DNA of 64,000 bases from Nocardia sp. NBC_00403 (lineage in GTDB: Bacteria; Actinomycetota; Actinomycetes; Mycobacteriales; Mycobacteriaceae), in contig NZ_CP107939.1 in the NCBI RefSeq assembly GCF_036046055.1, positions 4,898,001 through 4,962,000 on the forward strand, read 5' to 3'. Numbering within the stretch: position 1 is the stretch's first letter; every line of letters begins with the position of its first letter. This document shows positions 34,745-42,855 of this stretch, piece after piece. The position numbers were made by a program, and so were the translations under genes. The notes beneath the pieces are model-generated. The model was not told where the DNA came from. It worked only from the letters and a program-made list of their open reading frames with translations, and ran no database searches.

Positions 34745-35335
34745 TCACGGTGGCGGCGCGAATCCGCGAGCCAGACCGGCCAGCGCCGCGTCGAGGTAGA
34801 CCGTCAGGTCCGCGTCGGCCCTGGCGAGCCAGGCATCGAAGGCGGCGCGCGCGGCGGCGAGGGTGGTGCGCCCGACGGCGAGGGGGAGCAGTGCGTCCTC
34901 CGGCTCGCCGAGCCGTTGCGCGGCGAAGGCGCTGACCGCGCGTTCCCAGGCGTCGTAGTGCGCGCCCGCGGTGGCGGCGAGTGCGGGGACGGCGCCGACT
35001 AGTTGCATGCGGGTGCGCAGCTCGGCGACGTCTTCAGCGCGATATCGGTTGGCGTTCACCACAACTCGGCGTACGGCAGCCATCATCGGCACCTCGTCGG
35101 GCATTGTGGCGAAGGCTTCGCGCAGCGCGGCGACCTCGTCGTCGAACTGGTACCAGAGCACTTCCGCTTTGGTGGGGAAGTAGCGGAAGAAGGTGCGTCC
35201 GCTGATGCCCGCGGCCGCGGCGATCTGCTCGACGGTCGTCTCGTCGAAGCCCTGTTCGGTGAACAGGCGCATGGCGATCAGCTCGAGTTCGCGCTTGGTT
35301 GTGCCCCTGGGGCGACCGCGCGTCGGAGGTGTCAC
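34745..35335 (-). CDS. mftR: mycofactocin system TetR regulator MftR
   Basis: A 196-aa TetR-family protein. The DNA-binding domain is RELELIAMRLFTEQGFDETT then VEQIAAAAGISGRTFFRYFP, with FRYFPTKAEVLWYQFD typical of MftR-like regulators. MftR represses mycofactocin genes and responds to long-chain acyl-CoA in mycobacteria (from memory). It is divergent from mftE, with starts 40 bases apart around a palindrome (35344-35366). The GTG start is at 35335. Identity as MftR rests mostly on this context. Confidence 0.8.
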   Translation of the reverse strand: MTPPTRGRPRGTTKRELELIAMRLFTEQGFDETTVEQIAAAAGISGRTFFRYFPTKAEVLWYQFDDEVAALREAFATMPDEVPMMAAVRRVVVNANRYRAEDVAELRTRMQLVGAVPALAATAGAHYDAWERAVSAFAAQRLGEPEDALLPLAVGRTTLAAARAAFDAWLARADADLTVYLDAALAGLARGFAPPP

Positions 35336-35343
35336 GGCTATTG

Positions 35344-35366
35344 ATTATGTCAGTGACTGACGATAA
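35344..35366. promoter_or_regulatory. palindromic operator between mftR and mftE
   Basis: GTCAGT-G-ACTGAC (35349-35361) is a perfect inverted repeat. Flanking ATTAT (35344-35348) and ATAAT (35363-35367) extend it with one skipped base. It fills most of the 40-base divergent gap, so a bound MftR would block both promoters or starts. Confidence 0.7.
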
Positions 35367-35375
35367 TCTCGCGAC

Positions 35376-36092
35376 GTGTTCGAAAATGTCCAGGTGGCGG
35401 ATCTCACGTGGCCCGAGGCGGGCGAGCGTGCCGCCGCGGGGGTGATTCTGGCCGTGCCGGTGGGCGCCACCGAACAGCACGGTCCGCATCTGCCACTGTC
35501 CACGGACACCGACATCGCGGTGGCATTGTGCACGCGGCTGGCCGCGCTGCGGCCGGATGTGTTTGTCGCGCCTGCTGTCCCGTACGGCTCCAGCGGTGAG
35601 CACGCGGGCTTCCCCGGCACCCTGTCGATCGGGCAGGCCGCGTTGGAGCTGCTGATCATCGAGCTGTGCCGTTCGGCCACCGAAACGTTCGACCGCATCC
35701 TGCTGGTCAGCGGGCACGGCGGCAATCTGGAGCCGCTGCGCAAGGCGTGCGCACTGTTGCGCGGCGAATCCCGTGACGTGCACATGTATATGCCCCGATA
35801 TCAGGGCGATCCACACGCGGGGCGCTCGGAGACCTCGATTCAACTGGCGCTGGCGCCGGGCCGGGTCCGCGCCGAGCGCGCGGTTGCCGGTGATACCCGG
35901 CCGTTGATCGAGATCCTGCCGCTGATGCGCGCGGGGGGAGTTCGTGCGGTGAGTGCCAACGGTGTACTCGGCGACCCGGCGGGCGCGACTGCGGACGAAG
36001 GCACAGCGCTGCTCGCGCATCTGATCACCGATCTGAACGACCAGATCCGGCTGTGGTGGCCGGCAGCTTCCCGGGAAAGGACCGGAACATGA
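35376..36092 (+). CDS. mftE: mycofactocin peptidase MftE (creatininase family)
   Basis: A 238-aa creatininase-fold metallopeptidase. Metal-binding motifs are TEQHGPHLPLSTDTD (Glu33, His35, Asp44 region), GSSGEHAGFPGTLSIG, and LLVSGHGGNLEP. MftE releases the C-terminal Val-Tyr-derived unit (AHDP) from the MftC-modified MftA peptide. The GTG start at 35376 is close to the operator. Its stop overlaps the mftD start (ATGA), so the two are coupled. mftA, mftB, mftC and mftF are not found beside it. Confidence 0.88.
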   Translation: MFENVQVADLTWPEAGERAAAGVILAVPVGATEQHGPHLPLSTDTDIAVALCTRLAALRPDVFVAPAVPYGSSGEHAGFPGTLSIGQAALELLIIELCRSATETFDRILLVSGHGGNLEPLRKACALLRGESRDVHMYMPRYQGDPHAGRSETSIQLALAPGRVRAERAVAGDTRPLIEILPLMRAGGVRAVSANGVLGDPAGATADEGTALLAHLITDLNDQIRLWWPAASRERTGT

Positions 36093-37315
36093 ACCCGTGG
36101 TTCGAAACAGTCGCCGAGGCGCAGCGGCGTGCGAAGAAACGTTTGCCGAAATCCGTGTACGGCGCGCTGATCGCCGGATCCGAGCGTGGCCAGACCATCG
36201 AGGAGAACCAGCTCGCCTTCACCGAGCTCGGCTTCGCACCCCATGTCGCTGGTCCGATCGGTGACCGAGATCAGTCGACAACCGTACTGGGGCAGCAGCT
36301 TTCGATGCCGGTGCTGATCTCGCCGACCGGCGTGCAGGCCGTGCACCCCGATGGTGAAGTGGCCGTCGCCCGCGCCGCGGCGGCACGCGGGATCGCGATG
36401 GGGCTCAGCTCCTTCGCCAGCAAGCCCATCGAAGAGGTGATCGCGGCCAACCCGTCGACCTTCTTCCAGCTCTACTGGTGCGGCAGCAAAGACGAGATCC
36501 TGCAGCGGATGGAGCGGGCGAAGGCAGCGGGCGCCGTCGGGCTGATCCTGACCCTCGACTGGTCGTTCTCGCACGGCCGCGACTGGGGCAGTCCGGTGAT
36601 TCCGGAGAAGCTCGATCTGCGTGCCATGCTGCGCTTCGCGCCGCAGACCCTGATCAAGCCGCGGTGGCTGAGCACCTACTTGAAGTCGGGCCACATTCCC
36701 GACCTCACCGCGCCGAATATGGCCATCGGCGACGGACCCGCACCGGGGTTCTTCGGCGCCTACGGCGAATGGATGGGCACCCCCGCACCCGACTGGGCCG
36801 ACGTGCAGTGGATCTGCGAACAATGGGCGGGCCCGGTCATGCTCAAGGGCGTGATGCGCGTGGACGACGCACTGCGCGCGGTCGATTCGGGCGTGGCCGC
36901 TATCTCTGTCTCGAACCACGGCGGCAACAATCTCGACGGCACCCCCGCCGCAATCCGCGCGCTGCCCGTCGTCGCCGATGCTGTCGGCTCGCAGATCGAC
37001 GTGGTGCTCGACGGCGGCATCCGTCGCGGTAGCGATGTGGTGAAGGCGGTCGCGCTCGGTGCGCGCGCGGTGATGATCGGTCGCGCCTACCTGTGGGGCC
37101 TGGCCGCCAACGGCCAGGCCGGCGTCGAGAATGTCCTCGACATCCTGCGCGGCGGCATCGACTCGGCGCTGCTCGGGCTGCGTAAGACGTCGGTGCAGGA
37201 CCTGGATCGGTCGGACCTGATCGTGCCGGAGGGCTTCGAGCGTGCGCTCGGGATCCCCGCGCGCCCCGTCGACGTTCCAGCGCGCTCGGCCTCGGAGCCG
37301 GTCGTCGCCGGATAG
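36089..37315 (+). CDS. mftD: pre-mycofactocin synthase MftD
   Basis: A 408-aa FMN-dependent alpha-hydroxy-acid oxidase-like enzyme. The flavin/active-site motif reads SNHGGNNLDGTPAAIRAL, with catalytic His277 and Asn-Asn in place of the Arg-Gln usual in lactate oxidases; this is characteristic of MftD. VVLDGGIRRGSDVVKAVALG is the phosphate-binding segment. MftD oxidatively deaminates AHDP to pre-mycofactocin. The start is the ATG at 36089 with AAAGGA upstream, overlapping mftE by 4 bases. A perfect hairpin follows. Confidence 0.9.
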   Translation: MNPWFETVAEAQRRAKKRLPKSVYGALIAGSERGQTIEENQLAFTELGFAPHVAGPIGDRDQSTTVLGQQLSMPVLISPTGVQAVHPDGEVAVARAAAARGIAMGLSSFASKPIEEVIAANPSTFFQLYWCGSKDEILQRMERAKAAGAVGLILTLDWSFSHGRDWGSPVIPEKLDLRAMLRFAPQTLIKPRWLSTYLKSGHIPDLTAPNMAIGDGPAPGFFGAYGEWMGTPAPDWADVQWICEQWAGPVMLKGVMRVDDALRAVDSGVAAISVSNHGGNNLDGTPAAIRALPVVADAVGSQIDVVLDGGIRRGSDVVKAVALGARAVMIGRAYLWGLAANGQAGVENVLDILRGGIDSALLGLRKTSVQDLDRSDLIVPEGFERALGIPARPVDVPARSASEPVVAG

Positions 37316-37325
37316 TCGGTGGATG

Positions 37326-37352
37326 GCTGCCCCGGACCGCGTCCGGGGCAGC
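37326..37352. terminator. hairpin terminator after mftD
   Basis: GCTGCCCCGGAC (37326-37337) and GTCCGGGGCAGC (37341-37352) form a perfect 12-bp stem with a CGC loop. It begins 10 bases after the mftD stop and lies between convergent mftD and the marR gene. Confidence 0.85.
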
Positions 37353-37415
37353 GTGGGCCGGCCTGGGATCTGCTCGGCAGGGCTGTGGCTTACATTGCGA
37401 GCCAGCCATGTTCGG

Positions 37416-37886
37416 TCAGTCCGGAGCCACCGCCTTGCGATGGTGGGCGAGCAGGGTGTCGTAAATATCTGCGAGCGCGGCTAGTTGCTGACGGTCGAGA
37501 ATGTCGACCATGTGTCGGCGCACGCTGTCGACGTGGGCGGGCGCGGCGGTCGCGAGGACGTCGGCGCCGCGCGGTGTCAACCGTGCCGCCGTGCGGCGGG
37601 CGTCGTCGGGGATCGACTCCCGTGCGACCAAGCAGCGTTTCTCCATCCTGGTGATCTGGTGGGAGAGCCTGCTCTGCGACCACTCGAGCTTCGCGGCCAG
37701 GTCGGCGAAGGTGAGCCGATGGTCGGGGGAGTCGGCGAGATAGGCAAGGACCGAGTATTCGACGTAGGTGAGGTTCGACTCGCGGGACGAGTCGCGCCCG
37801 ACCGCCGCGGCGATGAGATCGCGGGTGCGCACGAAGCCGAGCCACGCACGCATTTCGACGTCATCGAGCCACTGGGGATCGGTCAC
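37416..37886 (-). CDS. MarR family transcriptional regulator
   Basis: A 156-aa winged-helix regulator. The recognition region reads TFADLAAKLEWSQSRLSHQI followed by TRMEKRCLVARE and the wing DDARRTAARLTPRG. It forms a dimer through N- and C-terminal helices. The GTG start at 37886 lies beside two palindromes (37904-37913 and 37942-37956), likely autoregulatory sites. The next plus-strand gene is fumarase, 300 bases away. The usual co-target of a MarR gene, such as an efflux pump or hydrolase, is not seen next to it. Confidence 0.83.
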   Translation of the reverse strand: MTDPQWLDDVEMRAWLGFVRTRDLIAAAVGRDSSRESNLTYVEYSVLAYLADSPDHRLTFADLAAKLEWSQSRLSHQITRMEKRCLVARESIPDDARRTAARLTPRGADVLATAAPAHVDSVRRHMVDILDRQQLAALADIYDTLLAHHRKAVAPD

Positions 37887-37903
37887 GATAGCGCTCCAAA
37901 CTC

Positions 37904-37956
37904 TGACATGTCATATAAATTGTCGCGTGCCAGTCGACCCGCTGACAACTTGTCAG
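37904..37956. promoter_or_regulatory. two palindromes upstream of the marR gene
   Basis: TGACATGTCA (37904-37913) is a perfect 10-bp palindrome. CTGACA-ACT-TGTCAG (37942-37956) is a perfect 6-3-6 inverted repeat. Both contain TGACA...TGTCA and lie 18 to 70 bases upstream of the MarR start, so both are likely MarR operators. Confidence 0.6.
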
Positions 37957-38076
37957 AACTGAGAGGTAGCACTACGGAGTTGAACGTGCAACCTTATTGG
38001 CAATGTCCACAGGAAGGCGGCCGACTCGCCTTCGCTCGGCCCAACGCAAGCCGCGGATAGACCTCGTCCGACGATG

Positions 38077-38094
38077 CCTATTAGGCTTGCCTAA
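38077..38094. promoter_or_regulatory. iron-box-like palindrome upstream of fumarase
   Basis: TTAGGC-TT-GCCTAA (38081-38094) is a perfect inverted repeat about 96 bases upstream of the fumarase start. It shares TTAGG/CCTAA with the DtxR/IdeR consensus (TTAGGTTAGGCTAACCTAA), though it is shorter. Outer CGATGC/GCATCG arms could also fold it into a hairpin. Confidence 0.45.
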
Positions 38095-38189
38095 GCATCG
38101 GTCGGCTCCTGGGTGGTGGATACGCTTCCTGTGCTCATGACCAGCCCCGGCTGTACTCAGCCGCAGGCCCGCCCGAAGGAGTGCGTCCC

Positions 38190-39866
38190 GTGACCGCGCC
38201 GGATTTCCGCTATTCAGATCTGCTGCCGATCGGGGCCGACGACACCCCCTACCGGTTGATCACCACCGAGGGCGTCAGTACCTTCGAAGTCAACGGCCGG
38301 ACGTTCCTGCAGGTCGAGCCCGAGGCGCTGCGGCTGCTCACCGCCGAGGCGATGCACGACATCAGCCACTATCTGCGACCCGCGCACCTGTCCCAGCTGC
38401 GCAAGATCATCGATGACCCGGAGTCCAGCGGCAACGACCGCTTTGTCGCGCTCGACCTGCTCAAGAACGTGAACATCTCGGCGGGCGGCATCCTGCCGAT
38501 GTGTCAGGACACCGGCACCGCAATTGTCATGGGCAAGAAGTCCGAGGGTGTGCTGACCGGCGTAGACGACGCCGAATGGATCAGCAGGGGCGTGTTCGAT
38601 GCCTATACCAAGCTGAACCTGCGCTACTCCCAGCTCGCGCCGATCACCATGTGGGACGAGAAGAACACCGGGACCAACCTGCCCGCCCAGATCGAGTTGT
38701 ACTCCACCCAGGGTGATCCCGCGCATCCGTCCTACAAATTCTTGTTCATGGCCAAAGGCGGCGGCTCGGCGAACAAGTCGTTCCTCTATCAGGAGACCAA
38801 GGCGGTCCTGAACCCCGAGCGCATGCTGGAGTTCCTCGACGAGAAGATCCGCTCACTCGGCACCGCGGCCTGTCCGCCGTATCACCTCGCGGTGGTCATC
38901 GGCGGCACCAGTGCCGAATTCGCTTTGAAGACGGCGAAATACGCCTCGGCGCACTACCTGGACAACCTGCCGACCGAGGGTTCACTCGCAGCGCACGCTT
39001 TCCGCGATCTCGAGCTCGAGGAAGAGGTCTTCAAGCTCACCCAATCCTTCGGTATCGGTGCGCAATTCGGCGGCAAATACTTCTGCCACGATGTGCGCGT
39101 GGTGCGGCTGCCGCGTCACGGCGCCAGCTGCCCGGTGGCGATCGCGGTCTCTTGCTCGGCCGACCGGCAGGCTCTCGCCAAGATCACCCCGGAGGGTGTG
39201 TTCCTGGAACAGCTCGAGCGCGAGCCCGCGCACTACCTGCCCGAGCAGACCGACTCCATCCTCGGCGGCGACGTAGTGAAGATCGATCTGAACCGGCCGA
39301 TGTCGGAGATCCGCGTGGAACTGTCGAAATATCCGGTGAAGACCCGGCTTTCGCTGACCGGTCCGCTGGTGGTGGCGCGCGATATCGCGCACGCCAAGAT
39401 CAAGGAACGCCTCGACGCGGGCGAGCCGATGCCGCAGTACCTGCGCGATATGGCCGTCTACTACGCGGGCCCGGCCAAGACCCCCGAGGGCTACGCATCG
39501 GGTTCCTTCGGCCCGACCACAGCAGGTCGGATGGATTCCTATGTCGACCAGTTCCAGGCCGCGGGCGGCTCGTTCGTCATGCTCGCCAAGGGCAATCGCT
39601 CGGCCCAGGTGACCAAGGCGTGCAACGAACACGGCGGCTTCTACCTCGGTTCCATCGGCGGGCCGGCCGCGCGTCTCGCGCTGGATTGCATCAAATCCGT
39701 CGAGGTGCTCGAGTATGAAGAGCTGGGTATGGAAGCGGTCTGGAAGATCGAGGTCGAAGATTTTCCCGCCTTCATCGTGGTCGACGACAAGGGCAACGAT
39801 TTCTTTGCCGAAACGCAGAAGCCTATTGCGCTTCGGGTGCGTACGCGCTCCAAAGAACGCGTCTGA
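38190..39866 (+). CDS. class I (4Fe-4S) fumarate hydratase
   Basis: A 558-aa class I fumarase of the FumA/FumB type, interconverting fumarate and malate. Cluster cysteines are Cys105 (LPMCQDTGT), Cys228 (ACPPYHLAV) and Cys314 ([10 protein letters not shown]), matching the spacing in E. coli Fum[18 protein letters not shown] and [20 protein letters not shown] are conserved family stretches. The GTG at 38190 follows GAAGGAG at the right distance; a GTG at 38181 overlaps that site. It is oxygen-labile by family. An IdeR-like site upstream suggests iron control. Confidence 0.93.
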   Translation: MTAPDFRYSDLLPIGADDTPYRLITTEGVSTFEVNGRTFLQVEPEALRLLTAEAMHDISHYLRPAHLSQLRKIIDDPESSGNDRFVALDLLKNVNISAGGILPMCQDTGTAIVMGKKSEGVLTGVDDAEWISRGVFDAYTKLNLRYSQLAPITMWDEKNTGTNLPAQIELYSTQGDPAHPSYKFLFMAKGGGSANKSFLYQETKAVLNPERMLEFLDEKIRSLGTAACPPYHLAVVIGGTSAEFALKTAKYASAHYLDNLPTEGSLAAHAFRDLELEEEVFKLTQSFGIGAQFGGKYFCHDVRVVRLPRHGASCPVAIAVSCSADRQALAKITPEGVFLEQLEREPAHYLPEQTDSILGGDVVKIDLNRPMSEIRVELSKYPVKTRLSLTGPLVVARDIAHAKIKERLDAGEPMPQYLRDMAVYYAGPAKTPEGYASGSFGPTTAGRMDSYVDQFQAAGGSFVMLAKGNRSAQVTKACNEHGGFYLGSIGGPAARLALDCIKSVEVLEYEELGMEAVWKIEVEDFPAFIVVDDKGNDFFAETQKPIALRVRTRSKERV

Positions 39867-40008
39867 TATGGCCGTTTGACCGCAGCGCGGGCAACTATGC
39901 GGACATCCGAATGTCACCCCGATCGCCGGGGTGGCGTTTGCCGTCACAGCAGGCACTCTTAATCGAGGACGTCGCCGCACAGTTGTGCCATGGAGGTCGA
40001 GGAGGGCA

Positions 40009-40440
40009 ATGAGTACGACGTTTCGTATCTCCGAATCAGCCAGCCGCCGGTTGGCCGAACGCGCCGCACGCGAGGGAACCAGCTCGATCGCATTGCTCAG
40101 CCGCCTGATCCGCGAGGGGTTCGACCAGCTCGATCACCCCGGCATCGTTTTCCGCGGCCCCATCACCGACCGCCGTGCGGCTCTGGCGGCCGGGCCCGAT
40201 GTGTGGGAAGTCGTTGCGCGACTGGAGGAACTCGATGGGCCGGTCGAACGCCGGATCGCGGTATTGAGCCAGCAATCGGATCTGCATTCCCGCAAGATCG
40301 AGCTCGCCGTCGCCTATGCGCGTGATCACGGCAGCGAGATCGTTGAGCGAATTGTCCGGAATCGTGAAGCCGCAGAGGAGATCCGGCGGGGGGTGTGGGC
40401 GAGCTCGACGTCACCGGGTGTGCGTAGTCGACCAGTGTGA
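40009..40440 (+). CDS. RHH/CopG-like protein, antitoxin-type
   Basis: A 143-aa protein. The N terminus reads like a ribbon-helix-helix domain (TTFRISESASRRLAERAARE then SSIALLSRLIREGFDQLDHP). A middle segment (GIVFRGPITDRRAALAAGPD then VWEVVARLEEL) and a helical end with AVAYARDHGSEIVERIV follow. This arrangement recalls CopG-type antitoxins with a DUF433-like C-terminal part. No PIN or other toxin gene is adjacent; the next gene is a small OB-like protein. It is either an orphan antitoxin or a stand-alone regulator. The ATG at 40009 has GAGGAGGG upstream. Confidence 0.55.
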   Translation: MSTTFRISESASRRLAERAAREGTSSIALLSRLIREGFDQLDHPGIVFRGPITDRRAALAAGPDVWEVVARLEELDGPVERRIAVLSQQSDLHSRKIELAVAYARDHGSEIVERIVRNREAAEEIRRGVWASSTSPGVRSRPV

Positions 40441-40558
40441 ACAGGTGGTCAAGGGAACTCGGGGTCGCCGATGCGGTGTGCATCGGTGACCTTCCCGTCG
40501 GTGCGCCTCCCCATGTTTGGTCGTGCGGGAAGGGGTGTCGTGCAATAAAGTTCGTGCG

Positions 40559-40759
40559 ATGTGGGCGATCGTCGGGCGGTGGATACCCGATCGTGACGGC
40601 GGGTTCGGTGTCGTGACCACCGAGTCGTGTGACGAGCTCATGGTGCGGGACGCGCTCATCGAGGCCGACGGTCCATTGCGGACGGGGGATCGGGTGTGGG
40701 TCGAGTTCGTCGATGGTACGGACGCGGGTGCTGTCATCAAACTGGTGAAGGCGCCCTAG
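40559..40759 (+). CDS. small OB-fold-like protein
   Basis: A 66-aa protein, MWAIVGRWIPDRDGGFGVVT followed by MVRDALIEADGPLRTGDRVW and VEFVDGTDAGAVIKLV. The strand pattern and 'GFGVVTTE...GDRVWVEFVDG' recall a diverged cold-shock/OB domain, but the RNP motifs of true cold-shock proteins are missing. The start at 40559 is the first ATG fitting this fold. It is 118 bases after the RHH-like gene on the same strand. The function is unknown. Confidence 0.45.
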   Translation: MWAIVGRWIPDRDGGFGVVTTESCDELMVRDALIEADGPLRTGDRVWVEFVDGTDAGAVIKLVKAP

Positions 40760-40795
40760 ATTCCGGATTTGGTGATAGCAGAACCCATGCTTCAG

Positions 40796-40846
40796 TGATC
40801 CACAACACTGGAATGGATTGTGGACAAGGGCCATTCCTGTGGATAA
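40796..40846. promoter_or_regulatory. cluster of DnaA-box-like sites
   Basis: TGTGGACAA (40819-40827) is the reverse complement of TTGTCCACA, the actinobacterial DnaA box. TGTGGATAA (40838-40846) is the reverse of TTATCCACA, the general consensus. TGATCCACA (40796-40804) is one mismatch away on the other strand. TCTGGACAA (40909-40917) is a further one-mismatch site. All lie in the 331-base gap between the OB-like and VanY-like genes, where I see no gene. dnaA/dnaN are not nearby, so this need not be oriC. Confidence 0.5.
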
Positions 40847-41090
40847 CACGCTGTGGGACACGCCGATTCGGCCTTGCTCGACGGTAACTCCTTACGCCAG
40901 ATGTGGATTCTGGACAACGGTGTCCCGAGGACAAGGTGTTGTCACCCCGTTTGCCGGCATGTCGCTGAATTCGTCGCGCCACGCGGCTTGCGGTTCCGGC
41001 GTATGCGAGCCTGTCGAGCAGCGTGCGGCCGTTTTGCCGCTGGATCGGGCCTGAGGCAACCTGCCGCAGGAAGCCGTTAGTATCGCCCCC

Positions 41091-41612
41091 ATGCTGAAGT
41101 GCGGAGTGCAAAGGAATCGGATCCTGCTCGCCCTGCCTGTCGCGGTGTTCCCCGCGCTGGTCGCCACCGCACTGGCCCTGCCGACCGCGTCCGCCACGCC
41201 CGTCGACGAGCGGGTGGTGACCGGGTCGGCGAGCGGCACCGAGGGGCTCGAGCCGAAGCTTGCGTTGGCCTATTCGCTGGCTCATGACCAGGCCGAGGTG
41301 GAGGGAGTGGAGCTGTCGATCACCTCGGGCTATCGCACGCCGGAGCAGCAGGAAGAGCTGTGGCTCAACGGGCTGCAGACCTACGGCAGCCCGGACGAGG
41401 CGCGGCGCTGGGTGCTGCCGCCCTCGGAGTCGACGCATGTGTCGGGTCAGGCGATCGATGTGGGGCCGCGGGGTGGTGCGCAGTGGCTGGAAGTGAACGG
41501 TAACCGGTGGGGGTTGTGCCGGATCTACGAGAACGAGTGGTGGCACTTCGAGCTCGCCACCTTGCCCGGCCTGGCATGCCCGCCGCTGCGCGCGGATGCC
41601 AGTGGGCGGTAG
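41091..41612 (+). CDS. VanY-type D-alanyl-D-alanine carboxypeptidase
   Basis: A 173-aa secreted M15 peptidase. A signal peptide (ILLALPVAVFPALVATALAL) precedes the catalytic domain. Zinc ligands are in STHVSGQAIDVGP (SxHxxGxAxD) and in NEWWHFELAT (E-W-W-H). YRTPEQQEELW is another conserved stretch. It trims the terminal D-Ala of peptidoglycan stem peptides in the wall space. No vanR/S/H/A/X genes accompany it, so vancomycin resistance is not implied. The DnaA-box cluster lies in its upstream region. Confidence 0.85.
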   Translation: MLKCGVQRNRILLALPVAVFPALVATALALPTASATPVDERVVTGSASGTEGLEPKLALAYSLAHDQAEVEGVELSITSGYRTPEQQEELWLNGLQTYGSPDEARRWVLPPSESTHVSGQAIDVGPRGGAQWLEVNGNRWGLCRIYENEWWHFELATLPGLACPPLRADASGR

Positions 41613-41620
41613 CTGGGCCG

Positions 41621-42154
41621 CTACAGTGGATCGCCGTCCAGTAGCGGTTCCATACGGCGGTAGGCGTCGTAGTCGCGGAAGTGGCGGGAGTAGAAAGTTC
41701 CGCCGGTCTCTAGATTGTCGTCGACGGCGGGGGCTACGTCGACAAGGTGCTCGAGTGACCAGGTGACGGTGTCGCCGCGCTCGTTGCGATATCGCGCTTC
41801 CTGGTCCTCGGCCTTGGTCCGCGCTGCCGTCCGCGCGGATTCCACCGAATCGGCGAACACGAGGATGAAGCACTCTTCGTAGAGCGGCCGGTAGTCGGGT
41901 GCGTCAGAGGTCGATTTGTAGAGCGCCACCGCCACGTACGGACTGGTCCGGGTGCGCTCCAGCGCTTCGGGCGGCAGCACCTGCTGTGCGCCGAGGACTT
42001 CGAGGCCGAGCAGCGTGCCCGACGCGCTGATGTCGAGCACCACGGTCCCTCTTTCGATCGCCGTGACGACCCGTTGTGCAGCCGCACCTGGGGCGATGCT
42101 GTCGGCGATGTGGCAGTACGCGGCATCGGCGGCCGGGTCGTAGGTCATCCGCAT
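41621..42154 (-). CDS. DUF2283-DUF4288 fusion protein
   Basis: A 177-aa two-domain protein. The N-terminal part is DUF2283 (MTYDPAADAAYCHIAD and GTVVLDISASGTLLGLEVL). The C-terminal part is DUF4288-like (YVAVALYKSTSDAPDYRPLY, then EECFILVFADSVESARTAAR, and FYSRHFRDYDAYRRME). Both domains are of unknown function; DUF4288 often occurs with immunity-like or toxin-context proteins. The ATG at 42154 has GAAGGA upstream. It is convergent with the VanY-like gene (8 bases between stops) and next to a broken hydrolase. Confidence 0.65.
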   Translation of the reverse strand: MRMTYDPAADAAYCHIADSIAPGAAAQRVVTAIERGTVVLDISASGTLLGLEVLGAQQVLPPEALERTRTSPYVAVALYKSTSDAPDYRPLYEECFILVFADSVESARTAARTKAEDQEARYRNERGDTVTWSLEHLVDVAPAVDDNLETGGTFYSRHFRDYDAYRRMEPLLDGDPL

Positions 42155-42284
42155 GTCAGATTCCTTCGTCGGTGTCTTTTCGCCATTGTGTCGCAGAGCA
42201 CTCCACCGTGGCCTCTGCATTCTGGGACCATGTGGTCTCAGAATTCCAGTGTGGCTCGGAGCGACGAGTTCGGCCGAATCGACA

Positions 42285-42758
42285 GTCGGTGTCGTGACAG
42301 CGGTCGTCGCCAACCGCGACCCGAATTCGCCGCTGTACGACAGGATCGACCTGAGCCGGACCTTCTTCGCCGGACATTCCGGCGGCGGGCAGGCCGCTTT
42401 GCAGGCGGGGTCGGTGTTCCCGGGTATCGCCTCATTGATCGATCCGGCGATGCGGGTGCGCGGCGTACTCGCGGTGCAGCCGGGCCCCTTGGCGGTCGGC
42501 GCGCTGGTCGGCGTGCCCACCTTGTTCCTCACCGTCTACAACGATTTCGTGGTGCCCGACTTCGCCTGGGTGCGCTGGTGGCAGTACAACCTGACCTTCC
42601 GCGCGTCGGGGTGGATTGCAAATGCTCGTGGCGTCAGCCATTGCAACGTCCTCTGGTGCAACGGAAAACCGTTGCCGCAGGACGTCTTCGTCGCCCTGCT
42701 CGTCCATGCCGGCCAGATCGTCACGGCGCTACTCGGACTGCCGCGTGGCGCAAGATAG
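42285..42758 (+). pseudogene. truncated alpha/beta-hydrolase
   Basis: The frame encodes the middle of an alpha/beta-hydrolase: VVTAVVANRDPNSPLYDRID, LSRTFFAGHSGGGQAALQAG (nucleophile elbow GHSGG), and RVRGVLAVQPGPLAVGALVG with VPTLFLTVYNDFVVPDF. The N-terminal strands and oxyanion region are missing: upstream the frame breaks into non-family sequence near 42280. A C-terminal histidine cannot be placed. It borders the low-GC insert. It is judged a remnant cut during the insertion. Confidence 0.55.
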
Positions 42759-42855
42759 GGATGTTCTGCCACCTGATGCGGCCCGCAGCTCGGCGAGGGC
42801 AATACGTCGACCGAGATCGTGTACGTCAAATCTCATGGATCAATTATCGAACATT

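Noticed and set aside
37987..38061. Short frame (24 codons) before fumarase as a leader peptide
   Set aside because: It has no attenuator structure, no run of a single regulatory amino acid and no clear Shine-Dalgarno.
40009..40759. Complete toxin-antitoxin pair (RHH-like gene plus OB-like gene)
   Set aside because: The downstream protein looks like an OB fold, not a known toxin, and the 118-base gap is long for a TA operon.
41091..41612. Vancomycin resistance determinant
   Set aside because: VanY-like peptidases are common in actinobacterial walls, and no vanHAX or vanRS genes are present.
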